Assembly (NCBI GenBank): GCA_051879015.1 | Contig: JBJELF010000085.1 | Span: 1-13,078 of the forward strand | Source of the DNA: JBJELF01 sp051879015 | GTDB lineage: Bacteria; Bacillota; Clostridia; Lachnospirales; Lachnospiraceae | Length of the DNA stretch: 13,078 nucleotides | Direction of reading: 5' to 3' | Part shown: in pieces, positions 1 through 8,224 of the stretch | How positions within the stretch are numbered: position 1 is the first letter of the stretch | Layout: every line of letters begins with the position of its first letter | Program-made: the position numbers and the translations under genes | The notes under the pieces: generated by a model | Told to the model about the DNA's origin: nothing | Database searches by the model: none | Seen by the model: the letters and a program-made list of their open reading frames with translations, nothing else

Positions 1-48
1 TTTACGGTCTGTGGCTTCTGTTAAGTGGATACACGGCTAATAATTTAT

Positions 49-106
49 AAAAATACCTCTAAAGCAGATTTCAGTTATCATTCCTATCTGCTTTAGAGGT
101 ATTTTT
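49..106 (-). terminator. Strong bidirectional intrinsic terminator
   Basis: A perfect 21-bp inverted repeat (49-69 pairing with 86-106) encloses a 16-nt loop. The stem has an A-run at one end and a T-run at the other, so it can stop transcription on both strands. On the minus strand it lies just downstream of the activase-like gene stop codon at 134-136. On the plus strand it would serve a gene ending in the first 50 bases, of which too little is visible to identify. Confidence 0.9.
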
Positions 107-133
107 TCATTTCTAGACTCTCATCCAGTGAAA

Positions 134-3100
134 TTAGTTTTCTTCCAGTTCCAGATTTTTCTGGGCGGTAGCCAACATTAATTTAATACGATTGAGCTGG
201 TTTACCTCCGATGCACCTGGGTCATAATCGACCGCAATGATATTGGACTTTGGATAAGCCTTGCGCAATTCCTTGATGACTCCCTTACCTACAATGTGGT
301 TTGGCAGACATCCAAATGGCTGAGTACATACAATATTATTGACTCCACTATGAATTAACTCCAGCATTTCTCCAGTCAAAAACCAACCCTCTCCAGTCTG
401 ATTTCCTAACGATACGAAAGGCTGAGCCATCTGCGCCAAATGGTCAATCGTACTTGGAGGATTAAAACGCTTACTCTTCTCCAACTCTTCCTTGGCAACC
501 TTTCTCATAAATTCCAGCAAAGCAATACCCATATTACAAAGACGAGCTGTCGATGCTTTCATCCCCAACTTATCATATTTGAAATTGGAATTGTAGAAGC
601 AGTACAGCAAAAAGTCCAACAAATCCGGCATAACAGCCTCTGCACCTTCCTTCTCCAGCAAGTCTACAATATGATTATTGGCAGCCGGCAGGAATTTTAC
701 CAAAATTTCACCAACCACACCAACCTTTGGTTTTTTGATATTTAACAATGGCAGATTATCAAAGTCATGGATGATTCCACGAATATTTCTCTTAAATTCA
801 GGCCAGTCAATCTGTTTCTTTCCTGTCGCCTGAATACATTTTTTCTTCCATTTTTCATGGAGAGCATTGGCAGAGCCAGGAACTGCCTCATAAGGACGAG
901 TTGCGTAAAGCACACGCATGAAAACATCGCCATATACCACACCCTGCAACGCCTTGGCAATCATACCTGGATGCAGAGAAAATCCTGGATTTTTCTCAAT
1001 ACCTAAGCTAATTGAAATAACTGGCACCTGAGCCATACCCGCTTTTTCCAATGCACGGCGAATAAATCCAATGTAATTGGTAGCACGGCAGCCACCACCT
1101 GTCTGGCTGATAAATACTGCGGTCTTATTTAAATCATAATTTCCAGAAAGCAACGCCTCCATAATCTGGCCAACTACAATTAAAGACGGATAGCAGGCAT
1201 CATTGTTTACATATTTTAAGCCTATATCAACTACATTTTTCTTTTCTGAAAGTACTACTACATTGTAACCGTAGGCTGCAAGCGCCGGCTGCAGCAAATC
1301 AAAGTGAATCGGTGTCATCTGTGGACAAAGAATCGTATAAGTCTCCTTCATCTCCTTGGTAAATACCACACGATTATAGGCAGAGGATACTACTTTTTTC
1401 TCCACATGTTTGCGCTCACGGTCATAGATGGCAGCGATTAATGAGCGAAGTCGAATACGCGCTGCGCCCAGATTGTTGACCTCATCAATCTTCAATACGG
1501 TATAAATTTTATTCGAGGCAGTTAGAATATCGCTGACTCCATCAGTGGTCACCGCATCCAGACCGCATCCAAAGGAATTGAGCTGGATCAAATCCAAATT
1601 GTCCTGTGTACGCACAAATTGAGCAGCACGGTACAGACGAGAATGATACATCCACTGATCCATAACAATGAGACGACCTTCCAGCTGTCCCAAATGGGAG
1701 ATAGAATCTTCTGTCAGGACTGCAAATCCATAGGAATTAATCATCTCAGGAATACCATGATTGATTTCTGGGTCAATATGATAAGGACGACCGGCAAGGA
1801 CAATACCACGCTTTCCTGTTTCCTTCAGGTAAGCCAAGGTCTCCTCTCCTTTTTTCTTCAAATCTTCACGGGAAGCAATTAATTCATCCCACGCATCATG
1901 AGCAGCAGAAGCTACTTCTTCCTTTGTCAAACCAAACTGTCCCACAAATTCCTCTAACAGACGCTTCGTCAGCACATTTTCATTGGTAAATGGAAGGAAC
2001 GGATTCATAAAGCGAATATCAGAATCTGCCAACTCCTCCACATTATTTTTGATGTTTTCTGCATAAGAAGTAACAATCGGGCAGTTGTAATGGTTCTGAG
2101 CATCCTTGGACTCATTTCTCTCATACGGAATACATGGATAGAAAATGAATTTCAATCCCTGACGAATCAGCCATGTTACATGTCCATGAGCAATCTTTGC
2201 AGGATAACACTCAGATTCGCTTGGAATTGACTCAATACCCAACTCGTAAATCTTACGAGTTGAGGTTGGGGACAACACCGTGCGGAAACCAAGCTTTCTA
2301 AAGAAAACAGCCCAGAATGGATAATTCTCATACATATTCAGAACACGAGGAATACCTACAGTGCCACGAGGCGCCTCATCTTCCTTAAGTGGTTCGTAAT
2401 CAAACACTCTGTGATATTTATAATCAAATAAGTTTGGAATATTCTCTTTATTCTTCTCCAGTCCAGCTCCGCGCTCGCAGCGGTTTCCTGTAATAAAACG
2501 GCGCCCATTGCTGAAATTGTTGACTGTCAAAAGACAATGATTGGTACATTTCTGGCAGCGCACCAAAGTAGTCTTGTATTTTAACGCTAAAATCTGGTCT
2601 ATGCTCAGCATAGTAGTCTGCTTATCTTCCGTATAACGCTCACGGGCAATCAGAGCCGCTCCGAAAGCTCCCATGATACCTGCAATGTCCGGTCGAACTG
2701 CCTCACAGCCAGAAATACGTTCAAAACTACGCAATACGGCATTATTATAGAAGGTACCACCCTGCACTACCACATGCTCACCCAAATCCTTTGGGTCAGT
2801 AATCTTAATTACCTTATATAAAGCATTTTTGATGACAGAATAAGCTAAACCAGCAGAGATATCTTCGACAGTAGCTCCTTCTTTCTGAGCCTGCTTTACA
2901 TTAGAATTCATAAATACCGTACAGCGAGTTCCTAAATCAGTTGGATTTTGAGCAAATAAAGCAGCCTGCGCAAAATCCACAATAGAGTAATTCAGTGATT
3001 TGGCAAAGGTTTCGATGAATGAGCCACAGCCAGAAGAACAAGCTTCGTTAAGCTGTACACTGTCAACCGTGTTATTTTTAATTTTGATGCATTTCATATC

Positions 3101-4378
3101 TTGACCACCGATATCCAGGATACAATCCACATTAGGCTGGAAAAATGATGCGGCATAATAGTGAGCCACTGTCTCTACTTCTCCCTCATCTAGCTGCAAA
3201 GCTGCTTTAATCAAAGCTTCGCCATAACCAGTAGAACATCCGTAGACAATCTTGGCTTCATCTGGAAGAATTTCATGAATCTGGCGCATAGCTCGAACCG
3301 TGGTAGCCAGAGGACTGCCGTTGTTGTTGCTGTAAAAGGAATACAACAGCGTACCATCTTCACTTACCAGAGCCAGTTTCGTTGTAGTGGAACCAGCATC
3401 AACACCCAAAAAGCATTTACCTTTATAAGTTTTTAAATCACCTTTTTTTACATTGTGCTGAGCGTGGCGCACTTCAAACTCTTCAAACTCCTCCTGGCTT
3501 CGGAAAAGAGGCTCGAGACGTTTTACCTCGAACTCCATCTTAATTCCATTTTTTAAGCGATCATAAAGTTGATACAGCGAGGTCTCGCCCTTGGCTGTGG
3601 AGTTCATTGCTGCCCCCACCGCTGCAAATAAATGAGAATGTTCTGGAGCGATAATTGCATCTCCCATTAAATTTAAAGTACGAATAAAGGCTGCACGCAA
3701 CTCTGGTAAAAAGTGCAGCGGACCACCCAAAAAGGCAACATTTCCTCGAATCGGCTTACCACAGGCAAGTCCTGAAATCGTCTGGTTTACGACCGCCTGA
3801 AAGATGGAAGCTGCTAAATCTTCTTTCGTTGCGCCTTCATTGATCAAAGGCTGAATATCTGTCTTGGCAAATACACCACAGCGAGCCGCGATGGGGTAAA
3901 TTGCCTTATAATTTTTTGCATATTCATTAAGACCAGCTGCATCTGTCTGCAGTAGAGATGCCATCTGGTCAATAAAAGAACCTGTACCACCGGCGCAGAT
4001 ACCATTCATACGCTGATCAATACCATTTGTAAAATAAATAATTTTAGCATCTTCACCACCAAGTTCAATCGCTACATCGGTTCGTGGTGCATAATCCTGC
4101 AGTGCCGAAGCAACCGAAACCACCTCCTGCACAAATGGAATCTGCAAATGATTGGAAAGAGTCAAACCGCCAGAACCAGTGATTGCTGTATGTAATGTAA
4201 TATTTCCAAGTAGCTGATGGGCCTTTTTTAACAAAGAAGCCAATGTTTCTTGAATGTTCGCATAGTGACGCTCATAGTCAGAAAATAAAATGGTATTGTC
4301 ATCGTCCAAAATTGCAATCTTTACAGTAGTGGAACCGATATCAATACCTAATCTGGCAAAATTTATCTTTTTGTCCAC
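134..4378 (-). CDS. Giant 2-hydroxyacyl-CoA dehydratase activase-like protein (two BadF/BcrA-type ATPase domains plus DUF2229/HgdB-like region)
   Basis: 1414 residues, GTG start, with AAGGAGG eight nt upstream. Two tandem ASKHA-fold ATPase domains of the BcrA/BadF/HgdC family are visible. The first has its phosphate loop at about 9-24 (GIDIGSTTVK), GICAGGTGSF with Cys128, and RCGVF with Cys167. The second has GVDAGSTTTK at about 325-334, EACSSGCGSF with Cys447/Cys451, and RCTVF with Cys486. In dimeric HgdC activators the two equivalent cysteines hold one bridging [4Fe-4S] cluster, so each half may do so here. A CxxCxxxC cluster (608, 611, 615) plus Cys634 opens a DUF2229-like segment. The C-terminal half resembles the dehydratase subunit, with conserved cysteines at 723, 938, 1062, 1097, 1351 and 1357. 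The family is known for ATP-driven low-potential electron transfer; the substrate of this fused form is not known to me. It is a single-gene unit with a promoter upstream and a terminator downstream. Confidence 0.9.
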   Translation of the reverse strand: MDKKINFARLGIDIGSTTVKIAILDDDNTILFSDYERHYANIQETLASLLKKAHQLLGNITLHTAITGSGGLTLSNHLQIPFVQEVVSVASALQDYAPRTDVAIELGGEDAKIIYFTNGIDQRMNGICAGGTGSFIDQMASLLQTDAAGLNEYAKNYKAIYPIAARCGVFAKTDIQPLINEGATKEDLAASIFQAVVNQTISGLACGKPIRGNVAFLGGPLHFLPELRAAFIRTLNLMGDAIIAPEHSHLFAAVGAAMNSTAKGETSLYQLYDRLKNGIKMEFEVKRLEPLFRSQEEFEEFEVRHAQHNVKKGDLKTYKGKCFLGVDAGSTTTKLALVSEDGTLLYSFYSNNNGSPLATTVRAMRQIHEILPDEAKIVYGCSTGYGEALIKAALQLDEGEVETVAHYYAASFFQPNVDCILDIGGQDMKCIKIKNNTVDSVQLNEACSSGCGSFIETFAKSLNYSIVDFAQAALFAQNPTDLGTRCTVFMNSNVKQAQKEGATVEDISAGLAYSVIKNALYKVIKITDPKDLGEHVVVQGGTFYNNAVLRSFERISGCEAVRPDIAGIMGAFGAALIARERYTEDKQTTMLSIDQILALKYKTTLVRCQKCTNHCLLTVNNFSNGRRFITGNRCERGAGLEKNKENIPNLFDYKYHRVFDYEPLKEDEAPRGTVGIPRVLNMYENYPFWAVFFRKLGFRTVLSPTSTRKIYELGIESIPSESECYPAKIAHGHVTWLIRQGLKFIFYPCIPYERNESKDAQNHYNCPIVTSYAENIKNNVEELADSDIRFMNPFLPFTNENVLTKRLLEEFVGQFGLTKEEVASAAHDAWDELIASREDLKKKGEETLAYLKETGKRGIVLAGRPYHIDPEINHGIPEMINSYGFAVLTEDSISHLGQLEGRLIVMDQWMYHSRLYRAAQFVRTQDNLDLIQLNSFGCGLDAVTTDGVSDILTASNKIYTVLKIDEVNNLGAARIRLRSLIAAIYDRERKHVEKKVVSSAYNRVVFTKEMKETYTILCPQMTPIHFDLLQPALAAYGYNVVVLSEKKNVVDIGLKYVNNDACYPSLIVVGQIMEALLSGNYDLNKTAVFISQTGGGCRATNYIGFIRRALEKAGMAQVPVISISLGIEKNPGFSLHPGMIAKALQGVVYGDVFMRVLYATRPYEAVPGSANALHEKWKKKCIQATGKKQIDWPEFKRNIRGIIHDFDNLPLLNIKKPKVGVVGEILVKFLPAANNHIVDLLEKEGAEAVMPDLLDFLLYCFYNSNFKYDKLGMKASTARLCNMGIALLEFMRKVAKEELEKSKRFNPPSTIDHLAQMAQPFVSLGNQTGEGWFLTGEMLELIHSGVNNIVCTQPFGCLPNHIVGKGVIKELRKAYPKSNIIAVDYDPGASEVNQLNRIKLMLATAQKNLELEEN

Positions 4379-4427
4379 GAAGAAAACCTCCTTGGTTAAA
4401 TAAAATAATAATATTAATAACTATTTT

Positions 4428-4456
4428 ATTATAGTGCCATTTCAAGAAAAAAGCAA
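4428..4456 (-). promoter_or_regulatory. Putative promoter of the activase-like gene
   Basis: On the minus strand a perfect -10 box TATAAT (4428-4433) follows a 17-bp spacer and a weak -35 box TTGCTT (4451-4456). It lies about 50 bases upstream of the GTG start. The -10 is convincing and the -35 poor. Confidence 0.5.
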
Positions 4457-4545
4457 TAGAAAATCACCGCCTTCCAACCGCTTAACCCAATCTTCCTTAT
4501 TGATTCAGAATTGTACATTCAATTAAAAAAATTTCAAAAAAGTTG

Positions 4546-4574
4546 TTGACAAAGTAATCGACCTGTGCTATCAT
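4546..4574 (+). promoter_or_regulatory. Promoter of the tRNA-Leu gene
   Basis: A perfect -35 TTGACA (4546-4551), a 17-bp spacer and -10 TATCAT (4569-4574) with an extended TG one base upstream. Transcription would start near 4581, about 24 bases before the mature tRNA 5' end. This is a strong vegetative promoter, as expected for a stable RNA gene. Confidence 0.8.
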
Positions 4575-4604
4575 AATCATCGTTGAGAGCGAGAGCAATC
4601 AAAT

Positions 4605-4686
4605 GCGGGAGTGCTGGAATGGCAGACAGGCATGACTAAGGATCATGTTTCCGTAGGAAGTGTGGGTTCAAGTCCCATCTCCCGCA
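4605..4686 (+). tRNA. tRNA-Leu (anticodon AAG)
   Basis: The 82-nt gene folds as a class II tRNA. The acceptor stem GCGGGAG pairs with CTCCCGC before discriminator A4686, and the D stem is CTG/CAG. The anticodon stem CATGA/TCATG holds loop CTAAGGA, so the anticodon is AAG at 4638-4640. The long variable arm is TTCC/GGAA with loop GTA, and the T arm is GTGGG-TTCAAGT-CCCAT. The extra arm and A discriminator fit leucine. No CCA is encoded (next bases GTG), so CCA must be added by the nucleotidyltransferase. A at wobble position 34 is unusual for bacterial tRNA-Leu and would be expected to be deaminated to inosine, or else to read four-fold codons directly. The gene stands alone with its own promoter and terminator. 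Confidence 0.95.
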
Positions 4687-4691
4687 GTGTC

Positions 4692-4722
4692 AGCTACATG
4701 CGATATGCATGTAGCTTTTTTT
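4692..4722 (+). terminator. Intrinsic terminator of the tRNA gene
   Basis: A 10-bp perfect stem (4692-4701 with 4707-4716) with a 5-nt loop is followed by a run of seven T (4716-4722). It begins six bases after the tRNA 3' end. In the opposite direction no T-run follows the stem, so it should not terminate the converging protease transcript. Confidence 0.88.
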
Positions 4723-4742
4723 GCCTAAATAGTTATGATTCT

Positions 4743-5765
4743 TCAATCTTCAAGCAATCGCTCAATATTCAGGCTTCCCCATCCTTGATGATTCATTGGC
4801 AGTCCCAAATCATCCGATTTTTCTCTCAATCGCAGCTTAACCTCTGTATTTGTCATCCATGGATACTTCTCCAACAAAAGGGCAATTGCTCCAGAAACCA
4901 TCGGTGTGGACATGGACGTACCACTCTTGATGCTGTAGGGCTTCCCGCCACTGGCATAATAGGAATTTAGAGAAATAATATTGGTCCCTGGTGCCACAAT
5001 TTCTGGCTTACAGATACAGTCTGCCGTCGGTCCTCTCCCTGAGTAATGTACAAGACGTTTTCCACTTTTATTGTCAATCATCTCTTCATCATCGCTTGAA
5101 CCCACGGTAATCGCCTTTCGACTGATGCCTGGGACCGTGATGGAGGACCAATCCTCCTTCTTTTTCCCTTCATTGCCTGCTGCCACGCATACCACAAGCC
5201 CCGTATCCCACAGGCGATTGACTGCTCGCACCAAGGCTGACTGCTCTCCCTCACCTTTTTCAGGCAGTGCTCCTACCGAAATATTCACAATACGAATTCC
5301 ATATTTCTTATAATTTTTTAAAATCCAGTCAATGCCGCGAAGCATCTGAAATGTCTTGCCATTTCCATAGGCATCCAATACTTTTAACACTGCCAAATCT
5401 GCAGAGGGAGCTACTCCGCGAACATATCCATCGGAGAGGCTTCCGCTGCTGCAAATAATTCCCGCCACATGGGTTCCATGAGAATTGTCATCATAGGCTT
5501 CTCTCTTTCCTCGCACAAAGTCACAAAAGACCTTGATTCTTCCCTTTAAATCAGGATGCCTTGCAAATACTCCTGTGTCCAAAATTGCGACTGTCACACC
5601 TCTTCCGGTGTAATTTTTTTTCTCCGAAATCATTCTTTGTTTATTCCCAACAATTAACTGTCCCTCTGCCAAAGATTCTTCTTTTTCCTCTGGGATTACT
5701 TTATTTTTTTCTTTCATACAATCGACATCTATTTCATAAACACTGTTTCCATCTCTTATTAACAA
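4743..5765 (-). CDS. Subtilisin-family (S8) serine protease, cytoplasmic type
   Basis: 340 residues with the complete subtilase triad: Asp63 in ILDTGV, His96 in NSHGTHVAG and Ser284 in SGTSMSTPM. Asn198 in AAGNEG is the oxyanion residue. The catalytic domain spans about 52-320. There is no signal peptide, membrane segment or recognisable inhibitor I9 propeptide, only about 50 hydrophilic N-terminal residues, so it resembles intracellular serine proteases. The predicted start is TTG with GGAGG ten nt upstream. A much better start exists 26 nt upstream (ATG 5789-5791 with AAGGAGG), but it is one base out of frame because of a T7 run at 5764-5770. One extra T would give an N-terminus MYEQEVQFFLLIRDG. 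It lies about 100 bases downstream of aroD on the same strand. Its substrate is unknown. Confidence 0.9.
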   Translation of the reverse strand: MLIRDGNSVYEIDVDCMKEKNKVIPEEKEESLAEGQLIVGNKQRMISEKKNYTGRGVTVAILDTGVFARHPDLKGRIKVFCDFVRGKREAYDDNSHGTHVAGIICSSGSLSDGYVRGVAPSADLAVLKVLDAYGNGKTFQMLRGIDWILKNYKKYGIRIVNISVGALPEKGEGEQSALVRAVNRLWDTGLVVCVAAGNEGKKKEDWSSITVPGISRKAITVGSSDDEEMIDNKSGKRLVHYSGRGPTADCICKPEIVAPGTNIISLNSYYASGGKPYSIKSGTSMSTPMVSGAIALLLEKYPWMTNTEVKLRLREKSDDLGLPMNHQGWGSLNIERLLED

Positions 5766-5791
5766 AAAAACTGCACCTCCTGCTCGTACAT
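5759..5791 (-). other. Ten-codon ORF with strong ribosome site overlapping the protease start
   Basis: ATG at 5789-5791 has AAGGAGG (5798-5804) six nt upstream, the best ribosome site in this region. It reads MYEQEVQFFC and stops at TAA (5759-5761), overlapping the protease TTG codon (5763-5765). It ends in the T7 run. It could be a short leader peptide coupled by reinitiation to the protease, the true protease start joined by a -1 frameshift or transcript slippage, or a sequencing indel in a homopolymer. Confidence 0.4.
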
Positions 5792-5814
5792 TGGGTACCT
5801 CCTTCTACTAGCAG

Positions 5815-5843
5815 AATATGCAGTCTTTTTTGCAACGGTTCAA
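5815..5843 (-). promoter_or_regulatory. Possible promoter of the protease gene
   Basis: On the minus strand, -35 TTGAAC (5838-5843) and -10 CATATT (5815-5820) are separated by exactly 17 bp, each matching consensus at four of six positions. It would allow the protease to be transcribed apart from aroD, but read-through from aroD is equally possible because no terminator is seen between them. Confidence 0.35.
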
Positions 5844-5862
5844 CCGACAGATAAATTCTTAA

Positions 5863-6621
5863 TTATCTCCACAAATTTAAAATTTTTTTCAATTCTCGGC
5901 TTTCAATCTGCCCAGGAGCGCTGGCTCTGCCCACCATACCAAAGGTTAAGGCCGAACCAAAGGTACTCCCGGCCAGACGGCTAATGAGACCCAATTTGGA
6001 CATGGACATCGTAATGATTGGAACTTCTACTTTTTCTCTCGCTTCTAAAGTAGCTTCCAACAAAGTCAATACATCCCCTGCATCGTGCGGCATCACCGCT
6101 ATCTTGGAGATATCCATCCCCGCTTGCTCCATATCAATCAGACGTTTTACTATCCAATCCCGATCAGGTGTTTTATCAAAATCATGACTGGAACCAACCA
6201 CTGCTACGCCATTTTGCTTGGCACAGGTCAAAATCGGACTCCAAACCGTTTCTCCCAGAGCATACTCCACATCAATCAAATCTGCAATATGATGTTGACA
6301 CAATATTTGATACTGTGTCTGATAATGTTCCAGAGTTGTCTCTGTTTCTCCCCCTTCCGCTAGAGTACGAAATGTCACAAGCAAAGGGAAACCTCTCAGG
6401 ACTGCTTTTACTTTCTGTCCCACTTCCAAAAGCCTTTGTAAATTCTCTGCTTCCTCAAACCAGTCAATACGCCACTCTACCAAATCTGCAGAATCTTCTG
6501 AAATTTGTGCAATTTGAGCCAATAATTCATCTTCCTTCCTGCCTACAATTGGCACACAAATTTTGGGAAGTCCTGCGCCAATTTCCACTTTTTTGCTATT
6601 TCCTACAATTACTGTTTTCAT
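5863..6621 (-). CDS. aroD: Type I 3-dehydroquinate dehydratase
   Basis: 252 residues, the usual size for a type I enzyme. It dehydrates 3-dehydroquinate to 3-dehydroshikimate in the shikimate pathway through a Schiff base. Active-site residues known from the enteric enzymes are all recognisable: Glu49 and Arg51 (VEWRID), Arg85 and Glu89, His146 (SSHDF), Schiff-base Lys173 (SKIAVM), Arg215, and Ser234/Gln238 in the C-terminal lid loop (RASAPGQ). The ATG start is preceded by AAGGAA about eight nt upstream. A good promoter lies about 85 bases upstream. No other shikimate gene is in the window; the next gene downstream on the same strand is the S8 protease. Confidence 0.95.
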   Translation of the reverse strand: MKTVIVGNSKKVEIGAGLPKICVPIVGRKEDELLAQIAQISEDSADLVEWRIDWFEEAENLQRLLEVGQKVKAVLRGFPLLVTFRTLAEGGETETTLEHYQTQYQILCQHHIADLIDVEYALGETVWSPILTCAKQNGVAVVGSSHDFDKTPDRDWIVKRLIDMEQAGMDISKIAVMPHDAGDVLTLLEATLEAREKVEVPIITMSMSKLGLISRLAGSTFGSALTFGMVGRASAPGQIESRELKKILNLWR

Positions 6622-6707
6622 AAACCGATTCCTTTCTTATGTCTATAGAAACACTGCTTCTTATTTCTACTTATCTGCATAATTGCCGTACCTAAATTCA
6701 TACATTT

Positions 6708-6736
6708 ATTGTACTATACCGCAAAAGTCTCGTCAA
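6708..6736 (-). promoter_or_regulatory. Promoter of aroD
   Basis: On the minus strand, -35 TTGACG (6731-6736), a 17-bp spacer and -10 TACAAT (6708-6713); each box matches consensus at five of six positions. The predicted start near 6701 leaves a leader of about 80 nt, in which I see no clear structured element. Confidence 0.7.
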
Positions 6737-6846
6737 GCGGTCGTGTATTGTGAATGCATGGACATTGAATGGGCTGACCTTCATGAACAAGCAACTCATA
6801 GGACGAACTGCGAATATATCATCCATTCATTTAGGAGTATGTATTT

Positions 6847-8157
6847 ATGGAACAAATTAGTCAGTTTCTCTGGAATTTTTTGCTTATTCCCCTGTCGGCT
6901 ATTGGTCTATACCTTATGGTGCGCCTCAAATTTCTTCCTCTCAGAAAATTACCGTTCTCCATCTGCGCTGTTTTCCGTCCAACTCCCGACTCCACAGAGG
7001 GAGATATCACACCATTTCAGTCTCTCATGACTTCCCTCGCAGCCATGATTGGCACTGGAAATATCACTGGTGTAGCCTCCGCTATCATCTTAGGCGGTCC
7101 TGGTGCTCTTTTTTGGATGGAAGTAAGTGCGCTCTTAGGTTTGTCTACCAAGTACGCCGAATCCTTCCTATCTGTCCTCTTTCGCACGAAAAACGCAAAT
7201 GGAGAAATATGCGGCGGTCCCATGTATGTCATGAAAGCTGCCATTCAGCCAGCCTCTCTTGGAAGTTGGCTCGCCCTTTTTTATTCTTCAGCGACAATCA
7301 TCAGTTCCTTCGGTATCGGCAATATGACTCAGGCAAATGCCCTCGCCACCGCCGGACAATCTCATTTTCAAATTCCGTGCTGGGTTTCCGGCGTAATCCT
7401 AACCATTCTCACCAGCTGTATTCTGGTCGGCGGCATCAAGCGTATCGGAAAAATTTGTGGCTTTTTCATTCCTCTCATGTCCATCTTCTATATTTTATCT
7501 GCTTTTTGCGTCATTATCATCCACATTTCTGCACTTCCGAAAACAATTTTACTGATTTTCCGCTCCGCTTTTTCTCCAAAATCCTTTTTCGGAGGTATAG
7601 CAGGCCACACTTTATCACAAACTATTCGTTGGGGTATGGCACGAGGAATCTTCTCCAACGAAGCTGGGCTTGGCTCCGGCGGCATTGCTGCTGCCTGTGC
7701 CAAAACAGATAACCCGATTCATCAAGCCTACATTTCTATGAGCGGCAATTTCTTTGATACTTTGTTTATGTGTACTCTTACTGGGCTGGCCATTCTCTGC
7801 TCAGGTGTCCTCACCCTAGACTCTCAAGGCACCACCCAGTTAACCATCCAAGCTTTCCAGTCCACTTTTTCTTTTGGAGGCCTTATCGTCGCTGTCGCCC
7901 AAATTTTGTTTGCTTTCTCTACCATCATAGGATGGGAGTACTACGGAGAAAAAAGTCTGGAATTTCTTTCTCCTTCCCCCTACGCCATCACCACCTATCG
8001 TATTCTTTATAGTCTTGCTGCCTTTTTCGGCTGTATTCTGCCATTACATACCATCTGGAGCTTTGCAGATATTGCCAATGCACTCATGGTCATACCAAAC
8101 TTGATTTGTCTATATTTACTGCGGGACACTATTATCAGTACCCGTTCTATAAGCTAG
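6847..8157 (+). CDS. Amino-acid carrier protein, AGCS (alanine/glycine:cation symporter) family
   Basis: 436 hydrophobic residues with about ten or eleven membrane segments. The family signature is clear: GDITPFQSLMTSLAA leads into GTGNITGVA (69-77), followed by LGGPGALFW (82-90) and TKYAE (101-105). A second conserved block is RWGMARGIFSNEAGLGSG (261-278), and GNFFDT follows at 300-305. AGCS proteins import alanine, glycine or related small neutral amino acids with sodium or protons; this member's substrate cannot be read from sequence. The ATG start has AGGAG nine nt upstream. It is somewhat shorter than many homologues, with a short C-terminus (STRSIS). The gene is divergent from aroD, stands alone and ends before a terminator hairpin. 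I could not find a convincing promoter upstream of it. Confidence 0.93.
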   Translation: MEQISQFLWNFLLIPLSAIGLYLMVRLKFLPLRKLPFSICAVFRPTPDSTEGDITPFQSLMTSLAAMIGTGNITGVASAIILGGPGALFWMEVSALLGLSTKYAESFLSVLFRTKNANGEICGGPMYVMKAAIQPASLGSWLALFYSSATIISSFGIGNMTQANALATAGQSHFQIPCWVSGVILTILTSCILVGGIKRIGKICGFFIPLMSIFYILSAFCVIIIHISALPKTILLIFRSAFSPKSFFGGIAGHTLSQTIRWGMARGIFSNEAGLGSGGIAAACAKTDNPIHQAYISMSGNFFDTLFMCTLTGLAILCSGVLTLDSQGTTQLTIQAFQSTFSFGGLIVAVAQILFAFSTIIGWEYYGEKSLEFLSPSPYAITTYRILYSLAAFFGCILPLHTIWSFADIANALMVIPNLICLYLLRDTIISTRSIS

Positions 8158-8187
8158 AAACGATTCTCTCTACGCTGCCAGTACAAA

Positions 8188-8224
8188 AAAACTCCTCCAA
8201 GGACAATGCCTTTGGAGGAGTTTT
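8188..8224. terminator. Terminator hairpin between the convergent carrier and araD genes
   Basis: A 13-bp perfect stem (8188-8200 with 8212-8224) with an 11-nt loop that can add two further G-C pairs. On the plus strand it ends in four T; on the minus strand it ends in seven T. It can therefore stop both the carrier transcript, whose stop codon is about 30 bases upstream, and the arabinose transcript, about 95 bases after the araD stop. The rest of the spacer (8225-8318) holds nothing I can identify. Confidence 0.8.

Noticed and set aside
1..50. Possible 3' end of a plus-strand gene before the first terminator, reading LRSVASVKWIHG to a stop at 38-40 or YGLWLLLSGYTANNL to a stop at 48-50
   Set aside because: Two frames stop just before the hairpin and fewer than 16 residues are visible, so neither can be preferred or identified.
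5824..5850. CGGTTGAACCG as a terminator between aroD and the protease
   Set aside because: The palindrome leaves a loop that is too short, and no proper T-run follows in the minus direction.
6683..7030. Plus-strand ORF of 115 codons overlapping the start of the amino-acid carrier
   Set aside because: It is cysteine- and serine-rich, resembles no family, and overlaps the AGCS gene in another frame.
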